Of a stretch of 64,000 nt of DNA, positions 33,491 to 42,848 are shown in pieces (positions within the stretch are counted from its first letter, which is position 1; each line of letters starts with the position of its first letter). The stretch covers positions 186,001 to 250,000 of the forward strand of contig NZ_CP036425.1 of the NCBI RefSeq assembly GCF_007747445.1, in the 5' to 3' direction. The stretch comes from Poriferisphaera corsica. GTDB lineage: Bacteria; Planctomycetota; Phycisphaerae; Phycisphaerales; Phycisphaeraceae. A program made the position numbers and the translations under genes. The notes beneath the pieces were generated by a model, which worked only from the letters and a program-made list of their open reading frames with translations, had not been told where the DNA came from and ran no database searches.

Positions 33491-35284
33491 TCAATTCTCG
33501 AAACTGCCTGTTCGGTTACGTATCCGAGTCTTGACCCGGTACGTCAAATACAACCGTATCATCCCATTGTGTGGCTGTTTTTCTAGCTTATACTTTCGGT
33601 TATTGTACTTAATCTTATTCGTGTCTATCCGATGTGCTTCTACCAGAACAATCGGCTTTTCTGCGGGTAAAGTTCCCTCAATTTTCAAGCTGCCATCAAA
33701 ACTGAAATCAGAATCCACACGAAGAATTGGTTCTGCGTAATATTTGTGTGCTTCTTTCATCATCTCAAAATCAACTGTCAATCGGCTTCCCGGCAAAAAC
33801 TTCATACCATTGTGTGATCGAACGCCGCCAGACAAGTAGAAATGAACGCCACGAAAAATAAGCTCTTGTAAGCTCTCCAAACTCCTGATCTCACCATCAC
33901 GCATTCGAATCATACCTTGATTTACACCCAATGATTCGCTGGTTACCAGCGTAATTTTATTGCAGTTAAGAATGCCGTCCTGTGTGATTTTTAGATCCGT
34001 CGTATGAAGCGATCCAAGTGTTGCTTCCCCACCAATGATCTCAAGTGGATTTCGATGTTCATACCGTGGAGCAATCAATTTGCCGCCTCGCCCAACAGAA
34101 ATGCGATTGTTGACACGAAACAGCAAATCATCTTCCGCGGTGAATGAGCCATATATTTTCATGGGATCAGTCAGCACCCCATGTGATTTCATCACACGAT
34201 CTTTTGTGATCGTTAACGCGCCGCCCAACTGGTGATTGATCCCAAGGTTATTAAATGATGCAAACTGTCTAGGTTTAAATGCTCTGGAATGGATCACAAT
34301 TGAATTCTTGCCAAGCTTTACCTGAACGCGATGAGCATTCTTAATCTCACCAAGATGCATAAAAAAAGATTCAGATCGCAGGTTAAATCGGCCATTCGAA
34401 AAATCTAAACCATCTTCAGAAACCAGCGTTTTTCTAACATGTAATTCCCCATTTTTAAAACGAAATGTATCACGTGATGTAATAAGTTCATCCACACTAA
34501 ACGTACCATGATCAATTATGATAACTGGGTACTTATCATTGTTTTCAATTGTGGAGAATCGTTTGGTTTGCAGTGTTCCCCCATTAACTATTTTCATCAT
34601 AGGCGGGATGTAGTTACTGTCTGCAGTTTTTTCACCAAGAATGAAATTCCCTGTATTTATCCACTCAGATTGCTTTCCCAGTACAATCGTTGGCTGCTCT
34701 ACCGCATACGCTCTGATCCCACCTGAAAACTGAACATTGTCGGTCATTATCTCAGAATTTTGATCTATGAGTACATTAGAAAAATCGCCGCGCAGCAAAT
34801 CGATGTTAACCTTGCTATCCGATATATCTAGCGTTGGTACCAAAGTACTGCTGAAAGAATCACGTTCTGTTGTTAAATCCAACTGCAATGTATGAAGTTC
34901 TGAATTGTTTGTTAATTGTATTTTCCCACCGCATGATATAAGCGATGCTCGCTTGCTAAGTATCTCCGGCCCATCCTTGCAATCTTCGACTTGAGCAATG
35001 GATTGATTGAGAGATAATACAGACGTGTTATCTAACAACAGTTCATGCGACTCAAACGTTGAGCCGTTGTACAACTTCATCTCACTTTTTAGAAGATGAA
35101 TACACTTGTTGCCCAGCAAGAACGGTTGTTTTTCCTTCTGTATCTTACGACCAATAAACCGCTCAGTTGCGCGCTTTAGGGCTCGCTTTTCTTGCGCCGT
35201 GTTCCCTAAAACTTGTGCATTCAAAAATAGGCTCAACGCAACGGCAGCCATCGCGACGATGCTTTTCAGTATTCTGTATTTCAT
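33491..35284 (-). CDS. Secreted beta-helix-like protein
   Basis: 597 residues. GGGG lies 6 bases before the ATG. Signal peptide MKYRILKSIVAMAAVALSLF, then about 550 residues with alternating short strands and turns rich in Asn, Gly and Asp, such as SGGIRAYAVEQPTIVLG, NGGTLQTKRFSTIENN, GGEATLGSLHTTDLKITQDG and LYLSGG-like segments. This is the texture of parallel beta-helix or autotransporter passenger domains. There is no PEP-CTERM signal: the end is basic (VKTRIRNRTGSFEN). Function unknown; the gene is convergent with its right neighbour's operon side. Confidence 0.7.
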   Translation of the reverse strand: MKYRILKSIVAMAAVALSLFLNAQVLGNTAQEKRALKRATERFIGRKIQKEKQPFLLGNKCIHLLKSEMKLYNGSTFESHELLLDNTSVLSLNQSIAQVEDCKDGPEILSKRASLISCGGKIQLTNNSELHTLQLDLTTERDSFSSTLVPTLDISDSKVNIDLLRGDFSNVLIDQNSEIMTDNVQFSGGIRAYAVEQPTIVLGKQSEWINTGNFILGEKTADSNYIPPMMKIVNGGTLQTKRFSTIENNDKYPVIIIDHGTFSVDELITSRDTFRFKNGELHVRKTLVSEDGLDFSNGRFNLRSESFFMHLGEIKNAHRVQVKLGKNSIVIHSRAFKPRQFASFNNLGINHQLGGALTITKDRVMKSHGVLTDPMKIYGSFTAEDDLLFRVNNRISVGRGGKLIAPRYEHRNPLEIIGGEATLGSLHTTDLKITQDGILNCNKITLVTSESLGVNQGMIRMRDGEIRSLESLQELIFRGVHFYLSGGVRSHNGMKFLPGSRLTVDFEMMKEAHKYYAEPILRVDSDFSFDGSLKIEGTLPAEKPIVLVEAHRIDTNKIKYNNRKYKLEKQPHNGMIRLYLTYRVKTRIRNRTGSFEN

Positions 35285-35408
35285 CCAATACCCCGGTGGT
35301 TAAAGGAAGGATCACCCGCTCATCTTAACACACACCTATCGCGCGAATCAATCAATTTTCATCAACGATGACCGACTTGGCTGTGATTGAATGGGTAGTA
35401 GTTTGTTG

Positions 35409-36269
35409 CTATTGATTAGATCCAAAGATCATATTATCGATTAGCCGTGTTTTGCCCATGTGAGCAGCAATAAGACCGACAACACCGCCGCTGAGTTTAG
35501 GTTCAATACAATCAATCGGTTGCAAAGTACGTGGGTGTCTAATCGTTGCATAGTCAATCGAGTCAAAATGATGCGTAGAAATAATATCATTCATAGCTGA
35601 TTCGACCACCTCAGGATCTGTCTCTCCCCCCACCTCAATCATGTGTTTAGCCTGTTGTAATGCCTTGAAAATCCCAGTCGATTGCCGACGTTCCTTGTCA
35701 TTCAGATAAACATTCCTCGATGACATCGCCAACCCATCATCTTCTCGTTTTGTCGGTGCAGCGATCACGCGCATGGGCATGCACATATCCTCGACCATTG
35801 CCGTGACAATCTGTAACTGCTGATAATCTTTTTGTCCCATCACCGCAAAATGAGGCTGTACGATATTAAACATCTTAGTCAGCACGCGACATACCCCACC
35901 AAAAAAATGCGGCCGAAATTCTCCCTCTAGAATCCCATTTAAATTTGCGACATCAACCTCACACGGTATCCCATCAGCCGGATAAATCTCATCTATGTTT
36001 GGCAAAAAAATATGTTTTACACCAACCTTCTTCAGTTTCGCTAAATCATCATCAATCGATCGAGGATAAGCATCAAAATCTTCATGTGGAGCAAACTGGG
36101 TTGGATTCACGAATATATACACAATCACATGATCCGCATGTTTATACCCCTCTTCCACCAGAGAAAGATGCCCTTCATGCAGCGCGCCCATCGTCGGTAC
36201 AAGCGCAATCTTACCCGGCGTTGAGTAACGCATCTTACGAACTTCTTCGATTGTTTTCGCTATATCCAT
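35409..36269 (-). CDS. panC: Pantothenate synthetase
   Basis: Cytoplasmic enzyme joining pantoate and beta-alanine with ATP to make pantothenate for coenzyme A. 286 residues, a normal length. LVPTMGALHEGHLSL carries the HIGH-like ATP site, FVNPTQFAPHEDFDAYPR the pantoate-binding segment, FGGVCRVLTKMFNIVQPH and MGQKDYQQL the core signature and MSSRNVYL the KMSKS equivalent. The C-terminus ends KTRLIDNMIF as in the family. Neighbour of a glycosyltransferase gene 42 bases away; no panB or panD in the window. Confidence 0.96.
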   Translation of the reverse strand: MDIAKTIEEVRKMRYSTPGKIALVPTMGALHEGHLSLVEEGYKHADHVIVYIFVNPTQFAPHEDFDAYPRSIDDDLAKLKKVGVKHIFLPNIDEIYPADGIPCEVDVANLNGILEGEFRPHFFGGVCRVLTKMFNIVQPHFAVMGQKDYQQLQIVTAMVEDMCMPMRVIAAPTKREDDGLAMSSRNVYLNDKERRQSTGIFKALQQAKHMIEVGGETDPEVVESAMNDIISTHHFDSIDYATIRHPRTLQPIDCIEPKLSGGVVGLIAAHMGKTRLIDNMIFGSNQ

Positions 36270-36311
36270 CGCTCAATTGTAGACAACCCAGCTCACCGAA
36301 ACAAAGCCGCA

Positions 36312-37424
36312 TCACTTCGACGATGGAAAACGAATGTTCTGTGTCTGCGGCGCCAGCATCTTGTATATCGCAGACAGTCTCGTAATCTGCTGTGATGCCA
36401 ATCGATTTGTCGTGACCCAATTTCTTGCAGATTCCCCAAGCTCCAGCGTTGCATCCGGTTGTTCCATGACACGTAACAACAAATTTCGCCATGTTCGCGA
36501 AGAAATCGAATCGCCCGACACCACCCACGCCGTCTTATCCGGCAACAAATAATCCAACCACGCATCCTCATGCGCCAAAATCGGTATCTTCCTCGCCATA
36601 GCCTGCAGTGTGATCGACCTTGCTCTGCCCAAAGGTTGAGGATGAATCAATACATCAGCTCGAAGCAAAATCTCCCGATGCCCAACCTGCCTCGGAATAA
36701 TCGAAATGTTTGGCAACAGATTCAATCGCTCCGCCATTTGCCAAATATTATGTTGGTCTACTCCTTGCCCATCAAAGAAAAATTGAATGTTCGGATGGAT
36801 CTTCACCACCTCACTCATCCCCTGTAATAATGCCTGATAATGACCATCCAATCGCCCATTACCAGAAATGATCGCTGACAATGATGTTCCCACAGCTTCA
36901 TCATGCACATAACGTGATGCCCGGTAAATCCCAGTCGGGACCAACTGTACTGGCACCTTATTATGTACCGCTCGTTCAATCGCCGCCGCCAATGGTTGTG
37001 TCGCCGCCGTAATCACTGTCCGCTCAGAATCCAGTCGTCCCCGTATCGATCGCGCTGTTTCCAAGTCGAAAAATGATGACGCACTCAAAACCACAGGTAA
37101 ATCCAACTTCCGCGCAATATGCACCCCGCCATGCCACATCCGCCCATCTAACGCATGCACTAAATCAAGCCCCAGCGATTTCATCTCCATCGCCTTCAGT
37201 CCTAACCGATGGCGATTCATGTAGCGCGAGATCAATCGCGATTTCATTCGCACTTCTTTCCATCGGACATGATTCACAAACGGTGCAAAGTCCGTTTCCT
37301 GAATCGTCTCTGGCACGACCTGCGTCACGCGCACACGCTCATCAATCAAACCCACGATCAAGTGTTTCAAGATCGCGAGTTCTTCATCAATCCACGCCGT
37401 ATTCGTCAGCAGTGCAACATGCAT
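36312..37424 (-). CDS. Glycosyltransferase family 4-like protein
   Basis: 370 residues. GT-B fold: N-terminal acceptor domain (MHVALLTNTAWIDEELAILK), hinge region, and donor domain with QLVPTGIYRASR, SAIISGNGRLDGHYQALLQG and VLIHPQPLGRARSITLQAMA, which replaces the usual E-x7-E motif at the sugar-nucleotide site. The match is distant, so the sugar is unknown; membrane or envelope glycan work is likely. It starts about 40 bases upstream of panC on the same strand, so the two may be co-transcribed. Confidence 0.78.
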   Translation of the reverse strand: MHVALLTNTAWIDEELAILKHLIVGLIDERVRVTQVVPETIQETDFAPFVNHVRWKEVRMKSRLISRYMNRHRLGLKAMEMKSLGLDLVHALDGRMWHGGVHIARKLDLPVVLSASSFFDLETARSIRGRLDSERTVITAATQPLAAAIERAVHNKVPVQLVPTGIYRASRYVHDEAVGTSLSAIISGNGRLDGHYQALLQGMSEVVKIHPNIQFFFDGQGVDQHNIWQMAERLNLLPNISIIPRQVGHREILLRADVLIHPQPLGRARSITLQAMARKIPILAHEDAWLDYLLPDKTAWVVSGDSISSRTWRNLLLRVMEQPDATLELGESARNWVTTNRLASQQITRLSAIYKMLAPQTQNIRFPSSK

Positions 37425-37463
37425 ATGCTAATGGTAATCCCACCACCCTCTCCGGTCTAGTAT

Positions 37464-38582
37464 TCACTCCCCAGCATCCTTGAGCATTCGCCACGTCTGA
37501 TCAATCACCACCGGCTCCTTGCTCAGTTTGAGCACTCTGCGTTTCAATCCCTCCTTAAAATCCACTTTGCTTAAATCAACCATATACAAGCTAATCGATG
37601 AATAGGTCCTGTAATACAGACGCTTCTCATTTAATGCCTTGATCACAATCCATTGCGTGTAATCAAAATCGTCCTGTCGATCCTCTTTCGCAGGCCGGAC
37701 CATTCCCTTCGCAATGTCCACGGTGTTCAATAGATGCACAGCTAGCCCAACCCCGCTCTCGGTGTTTGCCACATCCACAGCAGCCTCTCTTAACACTAAG
37801 ATGCGGGCAAATCGTGATGGTGGCGAATAATCTCCAGGCAAACCCAGCAGCCCAAATCCCTGCCCCGCGGGTTTTACAACCATATCCCCCATTCGTTCTG
37901 GCTCAGGATTCCAAGCCTTTAACCCCAAGAAATTCTGAAGATTCTCTAATTGCCAATCAAACGGCGGCGAATTCGTCAACACCCCAACACGATTCTCAAA
38001 CACCTGCAACTGCCCGTCTGTATACTCAATCACAATCCCTTTCCCTCGCCGATCATAAACCGAATAATGCAACGGCAGAATAGACCCAACCCAATCCACA
38101 ACCCGTCCATACACCACGACATCTGATATTGCCTCCTTAATCTCGTCGACATCCGAAAAATTTCCCAATAACCAATGCCCTAACAGATCATTAGGGATTG
38201 AGCGTTTCGCATCACCACCACGAGCCTCTTGATACTTCGCATACCCCGGCAAATACAAACAACCCACCGATAGCCCCCGCTCATTCATCCCATCTGCGAC
38301 CACCTCACTCTCCCGCCCATTCAGATACGCATATCCAAACTCATTTTTCCAGCTCATCCCCACTTTCCCCTCAACTCGCGGCATCTCAAACACATCACCC
38401 CGTGATTGAATCACCAACTCACTCTCCAAATCAATCCCAAACTCCATCGACCGCCCCACTACATGCCCCCCATCCACCGAGCTTACTAAAAACTCCGTAC
38501 ACGCATTTGTTGATGTTCCCAGTAAAGCCAGTACGATCAACAACATCACCACGACACCAAACGTAAATACTTCTCGATTCAT
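37464..38582 (-). CDS. Linear amide C-N hydrolase (choloylglycine hydrolase / penicillin V acylase family)
   Basis: 372 residues. A signal-peptide-like start (EVFTFGVVVMLLIVLALLG) ends at STNA, directly before CTEFLV, whose Cys would become the N-terminal nucleophile of an Ntn hydrolase. Other family marks: GRSMEFG, VADGMNERGLSVG, EYTDGQLQVFENRVGVLTNS, PPFDWQLENLQNF and PGDYSPPSRFARI. Such enzymes cleave amide bonds in bile salts, penicillin V or acyl-homoserine lactones. Export and the free-living context suit an acyl-amide or quorum-signal role, but the substrate is not determined. Confidence 0.87.
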   Translation of the reverse strand: MNREVFTFGVVVMLLIVLALLGTSTNACTEFLVSSVDGGHVVGRSMEFGIDLESELVIQSRGDVFEMPRVEGKVGMSWKNEFGYAYLNGRESEVVADGMNERGLSVGCLYLPGYAKYQEARGGDAKRSIPNDLLGHWLLGNFSDVDEIKEAISDVVVYGRVVDWVGSILPLHYSVYDRRGKGIVIEYTDGQLQVFENRVGVLTNSPPFDWQLENLQNFLGLKAWNPEPERMGDMVVKPAGQGFGLLGLPGDYSPPSRFARILVLREAAVDVANTESGVGLAVHLLNTVDIAKGMVRPAKEDRQDDFDYTQWIVIKALNEKRLYYRTYSSISLYMVDLSKVDFKEGLKRRVLKLSKEPVVIDQTWRMLKDAGE

Positions 38583-38816
38583 CTGTCTAAACTCCCGATA
38601 ACCCCCACTCCTAAGCAGCGAAATGAATCAACCCCACACCTCATCGGACGAGGCTCCCATCCCCCTTCTATTTTGCCCCTCACCTGTACGATAACTCACC
38701 ATCTCCCCCCCCCCTTTTTTATAGCGATCCATTTTTCAGCGACTTCTTCCACGAACTCAATAGACTTTTCATACATTGATGAGCGAGCCTCCCTTTGCGG
38801 GTATCATATCCCTCGT
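38583..38816. other. Intergenic between divergent genes
   Basis: Contains a run of ten C then six T near 38707-38723. No other feature seen. Confidence 0.4.
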
Positions 38817-39692
38817 ATGAACACCGTAAGCACATGGACAACCTCAGCCCTGCTTCGCTGGACGACCCAGCACTTCGAGAAGAAAAGCATCGATCATCCT
38901 CGCCTCTCTGCAGAGATGCTCCTCGCCTATGTGATTGGCTGTGAACGCCTCCGTCTCTACATGGATCCTGATCGCCCCGCTTCTGAGCTGGAACGTGCAA
39001 CCTTACGCACGTTGGTCGAGCGCGCTTCAGAGCATGAACCTGTTGACTATCTCGTCGGACATGCCCCTTTCTTCTCCATGATGTTCGATGTGACACGCGA
39101 CACACTCATCCCTCGCCCATCCACCGAAACCCTTGTCGAACACGTCATTCAGCACGCCCGCGTCACTCCCGGCTTCACAACGCCACTTATCGCCGACATC
39201 TGCACCGGTTCCGGCATCATCGCCATCTGTCTCGCTAAACACATCAAGGACGCTCGCGTCATCGCCACTGATATTTCCGCTCCTGCGCTCGAAGTTGCCA
39301 AACGTAATGCTGAAAAACATGATGTCGCAGACCGCATCGATTTTCGCCTTGGCAACCTCCTCGAACCGTTGCAAGGTGAACGCTTCCACTACCTATGCTC
39401 TAACCCACCGTACATCCCAGATAATGAGTGGGATGTTCTCGATCGCAACGTCAAAGAGTACGAACCCGAGATCGCACTGCGAGGTGGCCCAGACGGCCTC
39501 GATTTCCTCACACCCCTCATCACTCAAGGCCGTGATCTCCTCTACACCCCCGGCCAGATCGTCCTTGAAATCGCTGCTGCACACAATCGATCTATTCAAC
39601 AGTTAGCTGATGGCACGAACCGCTATGCGAATACCCGCGTCCTCCCCGATCACGAAGCTCTCCCTCGCATCCTCATCGCCGATACGATCTAA
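38817..39692 (+). CDS. prmC: Peptide chain release factor N5-glutamine methyltransferase
   Basis: Methylates the Gln of the GGQ motif in release factors 1 and 2. 291 residues from ATG 38817; the frame extends 48 codons upstream, but the family starts here. Helical N-terminal domain (TTSALLRWTTQHFEKKSIDH, PRLSAEMLLAYVIGC), then VDYLVGHAPFFSMMFDV with VTRDTLIPRPSTETLVE, the SAM-binding IADICTGSGIIAICLA and the catalytic NPPY (CSNPPYIPDNEW). The final LRGGPDGLDFLTPLI is also conserved. A methyltransferase of another family follows 169 bases on. Confidence 0.95.
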   Translation: MNTVSTWTTSALLRWTTQHFEKKSIDHPRLSAEMLLAYVIGCERLRLYMDPDRPASELERATLRTLVERASEHEPVDYLVGHAPFFSMMFDVTRDTLIPRPSTETLVEHVIQHARVTPGFTTPLIADICTGSGIIAICLAKHIKDARVIATDISAPALEVAKRNAEKHDVADRIDFRLGNLLEPLQGERFHYLCSNPPYIPDNEWDVLDRNVKEYEPEIALRGGPDGLDFLTPLITQGRDLLYTPGQIVLEIAAAHNRSIQQLADGTNRYANTRVLPDHEALPRILIADTI

Positions 39693-39861
39693 GTCGCCCT
39701 TCTTATCATCCCAAAAGTCCTATTTTTCACGTTAAATCGACCTTCGTCCGATACAACCGAGGGATCCTTTATCGCAGGATTTTCTTATACCGCGTCATCA
39801 ACTAACGGGTCAACGTGATCAATGATCCAATCGGCGTATTTATAGTTATCGGCTCAGCACT

Positions 39862-40521
39862 ATGCTTGAGGGACACCACTACATCATCGGCAAGCCCAAC
39901 ATGAACGGCTGCCCCTTCGGCGATAAACTTCAACACCAGTGGATCCGTCGACACCAACTCTTTGAACGTTTCGACCAAGGCATCATCATTGACCGCTCCG
40001 GACTATCTTGCGCTAAGCCCGAAATCGCCGCCCACCGACTCGCCGCGCAGCTCCGTGGCAATCGTATCTTCATCGCCCATCCCAACCTCGGCATCACCGC
40101 CATCGCCTGCGCCATTGCCGGTAAGCAAGTGCTCACCGCCACCACCGATCATCATCACGTCCATATCGCCAAGCACAACGCATCCATCTACAACATTGAT
40201 CATCAAATCACTTTCCTGGAAGCCGATCCTCGTCAAATCATGCGCGATGCCAAGCCTCGCGACTTCGACGCAATCATTCTTGATCCCCCATTCCCTCCCG
40301 CTTCGAAAACCTCCTCCAATCAAGCATTACATCTCCATGATTTCGACCCACCCCTCACCCCGCTCCTTCAGCACGCCGCCTCATGCTCATCCCAAATCGC
40401 ACTCCTCACACCATCCAGTCTGGATCTAAACCCGCTCTCTCAATACGCCAGCAATATCCATATCCACAATTTTGCCATAGACAATAACACCTCTCATCGC
40501 ACCATCCTGCTCTGGAACTGA
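39862..40521 (+). CDS. TGS1-like (RNA cap guanine-N2) methyltransferase family protein
   Basis: 219 residues. WIRRHQLFERFDQGIIIDRS followed by GLSCAKPEIAAHRLAAQL resembles the substrate-side region of trimethylguanosine synthases (RxxLFxRFDxGIxxDxEGW...PE.iA). The Rossmann part fits the family's nucleotide-fold positions (IFIAHPNLGITAIACAIAG) and ILDPPFPP replaces the family's catalytic DPPWGG. The glycine-rich loop is also degraded. It is therefore probably a divergent or inactive relative acting on another RNA or DNA base. Start uncertain (ATG 39862 or 39901). Confidence 0.68.
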   Translation: MLEGHHYIIGKPNMNGCPFGDKLQHQWIRRHQLFERFDQGIIIDRSGLSCAKPEIAAHRLAAQLRGNRIFIAHPNLGITAIACAIAGKQVLTATTDHHHVHIAKHNASIYNIDHQITFLEADPRQIMRDAKPRDFDAIILDPPFPPASKTSSNQALHLHDFDPPLTPLLQHAASCSSQIALLTPSSLDLNPLSQYASNIHIHNFAIDNNTSHRTILLWN

Positions 40522-40698
40522 TCCCCCCTCACTTCCCCCCACCCCACTCCCTTCTTTCTCACGCTCCACTCATCATCTCTATATAATAAATACTCATGGG
40601 TTCGTTACTGCGCACATCACTCAACCTGATGCGCTGTTTACCAAGCATTCCGATACCACGACCCCATGCCACCTCTAAGCCCACCGAGGAGCAAGACG

Positions 40699-41604
40699 AT
40701 GGCCAAAGGAAATCTCGAAATGAAATTGCCCGCCGACCTCACTGTTGACTACAAGTTCACTGAATACCTCGAAAAACGTTGCAGCGAGCTCGACCTACTC
40801 CACTCCTACGATGTTGGCGAAGACGGCACAGAAGAAATCTCACTCGCCGTCATTAACCTTAACCCATCACCCACCGCCAGTACGCCCACTTTTGCAGGCG
40901 TGAACGCTGACAACTTTATCTACCCCTGCAGCATCTACAAAATGTACGTCGCAGGTGCGCTCCTCTCTCTCATCGATCAAGGCAAATATGATCTCTATCA
41001 ACAAGTAACCGTTGAGTCTCCCAATGACGTTGATCGCTCGAAAGAAATCCCAACAGATCCTCGCCCGCTTCTCGCCGCCGGTGATCTTGTCACAATCAAT
41101 TACCTTCTGGATCTCATGATCACGCGATCCGACAATACCGCCGCTAATTGTTGCATCGACCTCGCAACACGGCCTGCGATCAACAAGATCCTCGCCAAAT
41201 ACAACTACGCAGGCTCCGAAGTGACACGTAAATACCTTTCGCGCTCAAAAGAAGACGAAGGCTATGCCGATGTCCCCTCGACCATGACCTGTGCCCTCCA
41301 TACCTCAGACTTCCTTTACCGCGTTGCCACCAATCAATTCGAATCGCCCTGGGTTTCAAAGCAGCTCATGACCCTTCTCGGCCGCCAACTCGATAAATCC
41401 AAACTCGCCCTCGGCCTCCCCGCCTCTGCCATGACCTATCACAAGACCGGCTGGTTCTCCTATTGGTCCGGCGATTGCATGATTGTCTCCGACAACACCG
41501 CCAACTACGTCATCTCGCTCATTCTTCCTATCCCTGACGAAGACGCCAAACCCATCTACAAGCAGCTCGCCGCCGACATCCACGACTACATCATCAATCT
41601 CTAA
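40699..41604 (+). CDS. Class A beta-lactamase-like serine hydrolase
   Basis: 301 residues from ATG 40699, with GAGGAG 7 bases upstream. The three penicillin-binding motifs are present: PCSIYKMYV (Ser-x-x-Lys), RSDNTAANC (SDN) and HKTGWF (KTG). The segment that should hold Glu166 reads GSEVTRKYLSRSKEDEGYAD and lacks the usual E-x-x-L-N, so deacylation would be impaired and resistance is not expected. No signal peptide, unlike secreted beta-lactamases. It likely is a peptidase or esterase of the same fold, substrate unknown. Confidence 0.85.
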   Translation: MAKGNLEMKLPADLTVDYKFTEYLEKRCSELDLLHSYDVGEDGTEEISLAVINLNPSPTASTPTFAGVNADNFIYPCSIYKMYVAGALLSLIDQGKYDLYQQVTVESPNDVDRSKEIPTDPRPLLAAGDLVTINYLLDLMITRSDNTAANCCIDLATRPAINKILAKYNYAGSEVTRKYLSRSKEDEGYADVPSTMTCALHTSDFLYRVATNQFESPWVSKQLMTLLGRQLDKSKLALGLPASAMTYHKTGWFSYWSGDCMIVSDNTANYVISLILPIPDEDAKPIYKQLAADIHDYIINL

Positions 41605-41645
41605 TCATCGATTAGTATATTGCTTTCAATCACCCCACGTTCAAG

Positions 41646-41666
41646 CCTGCCACCGCCGGTGGCAGG
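41646..41666. repeat. REP-like palindrome, copy 1
   Basis: CCTGCCACCG-C-CGGTGGCAGG, a perfect 10-bp inverted repeat. The surrounding TCAAG...GTGTTTCG matches copies at 47942 and (reversed) 58247. Confidence 0.75.
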
Positions 41667-41724
41667 GTGTTTCGCAACCAACCTCAATCGCCTGCAACCA
41701 ACGACACTAACCAACCCAACCAAC

Positions 41725-41755
41725 AAAAAACGCTGCCTTTTAGAGCAGCGTTTTT
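41725..41755. terminator. Bidirectional terminator between convergent genes
   Basis: AACGCTGC and GCAGCGTT stem with A-run and T-run flanks. Confidence 0.8.
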
Positions 41756-41777
41756 CAATTTCATTTTATAGTAATGC

Positions 41778-42407
41778 TTATCGCATAACTTCCGCATCAG
41801 CCTGCAGAACCACAGGTTGATTCTTGATATTCCCAACCAGATTGCCCGGTGTCGAGAACGTCAACATCTTCACACGGCGAAGTAAGACTCTTTCCTTCGT
41901 CAATGCATTCTCAGCATAGGCCGATTCGCCCGACAAGCCCGCCACAAAGACACGCATCTCATCAACATCGTGATCAAACGCAGGCCAGATCGCCACGGTT
42001 TCCTTCGAGTAGTCAGAACCAACAAGCAGTTCATCCACGACCAGCAACGGATCAATCAAATATGGATTGCCTTCCGCCGCCTGCACAGCATTGAACACAT
42101 TAGAAGGTACATTCCGGCCTGCCGTAATGATCTTCCCGCTGTCAGTCGCAACCGTCACCTCTGGTGACAAAAATCGCTTCTTCGCGCTGTTGTTCTCAAC
42201 TGAGTACAGCATGTACCAGTACCACTTAACATTGCCAAACGCATCCTCAACCGCAATCGGCTTCGGTGTCTGGAAATCAAAATCAAGCTGCCATGACCGG
42301 CTTACAATCTGTGGCTGCGGATATGCCTGGACGCTGCCCACAAAGTCGCTAGATAGCAAACAAAGTGTCGCGGCCAGCACCGTTACGAGTCCAAAAGTTC
42401 TCTTCAT
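41778..42407 (-). CDS. Hypothetical exported protein
   Basis: 209 residues from ATG 42405-42407, chosen because GAGG lies 5 bases upstream; ATGs at 42410 and 42458 are alternatives. Signal peptide MKRTFGLVTVLAATLCLLSS, ending VQAYP. The mature domain has SRSWQLDFDFQTPKPIAVED, KWYWYMLYSVENNS (a strand pair), RNVPSNVFNAVQAAEGNP and AIWPAFDHDVDEMRVFVAGL. This reads like a beta-sandwich domain of a planctomycete exported family, but I cannot name it. Confidence 0.65.
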   Translation of the reverse strand: MKRTFGLVTVLAATLCLLSSDFVGSVQAYPQPQIVSRSWQLDFDFQTPKPIAVEDAFGNVKWYWYMLYSVENNSAKKRFLSPEVTVATDSGKIITAGRNVPSNVFNAVQAAEGNPYLIDPLLVVDELLVGSDYSKETVAIWPAFDHDVDEMRVFVAGLSGESAYAENALTKERVLLRRVKMLTFSTPGNLVGNIKNQPVVLQADAEVMR

Positions 42408-42848
42408 CATTACCTCGAACTTATGATGCTGAAGCTTCGGTACGTATACCAAGGCCAAATTCTTTACCTAGTCACATTGACCCAAACACAGCCTCTCCGC
42501 TGCGACTACGCACAACGACAGCACTTCCTCGTTCGGATCAATATGTCCCCATTGTACGACCACCATCCCTACGGTCAATCGTTTAATCCCAACTTCACCC
42601 ACCCATTTTCCATCACCCAACTTATCCCCCCTTTTTCCCCCTCCTCTTTCAGCATCATCTTACCATATAACAACTTAAATCCCATCCAAATCCCTCCCCC
42701 CATACCCCCTCTCATCCCCTCACAACACCCTTCCTGGGCAAAAAGCACTCGCAAATCATCAGAATCACATTTAAGATGGTTTTACCTCAAGGTTTCAGCA
42801 AAATCCGACCAATCCTTCCATCACCCCATATCCGCGATTCCAACCCAA

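Noticed and set aside
38706-38723. Poly-C and poly-T tract (similar C runs near 7317 and 46021)
   Set aside because: Homopolymers can cause phase variation, but these are intergenic with no frame or promoter that a slip would switch.
40699-41604. Beta-lactam resistance gene
   Set aside because: The fold motifs fit, but the deacylation Glu motif and signal peptide are missing, so resistance is not claimed.
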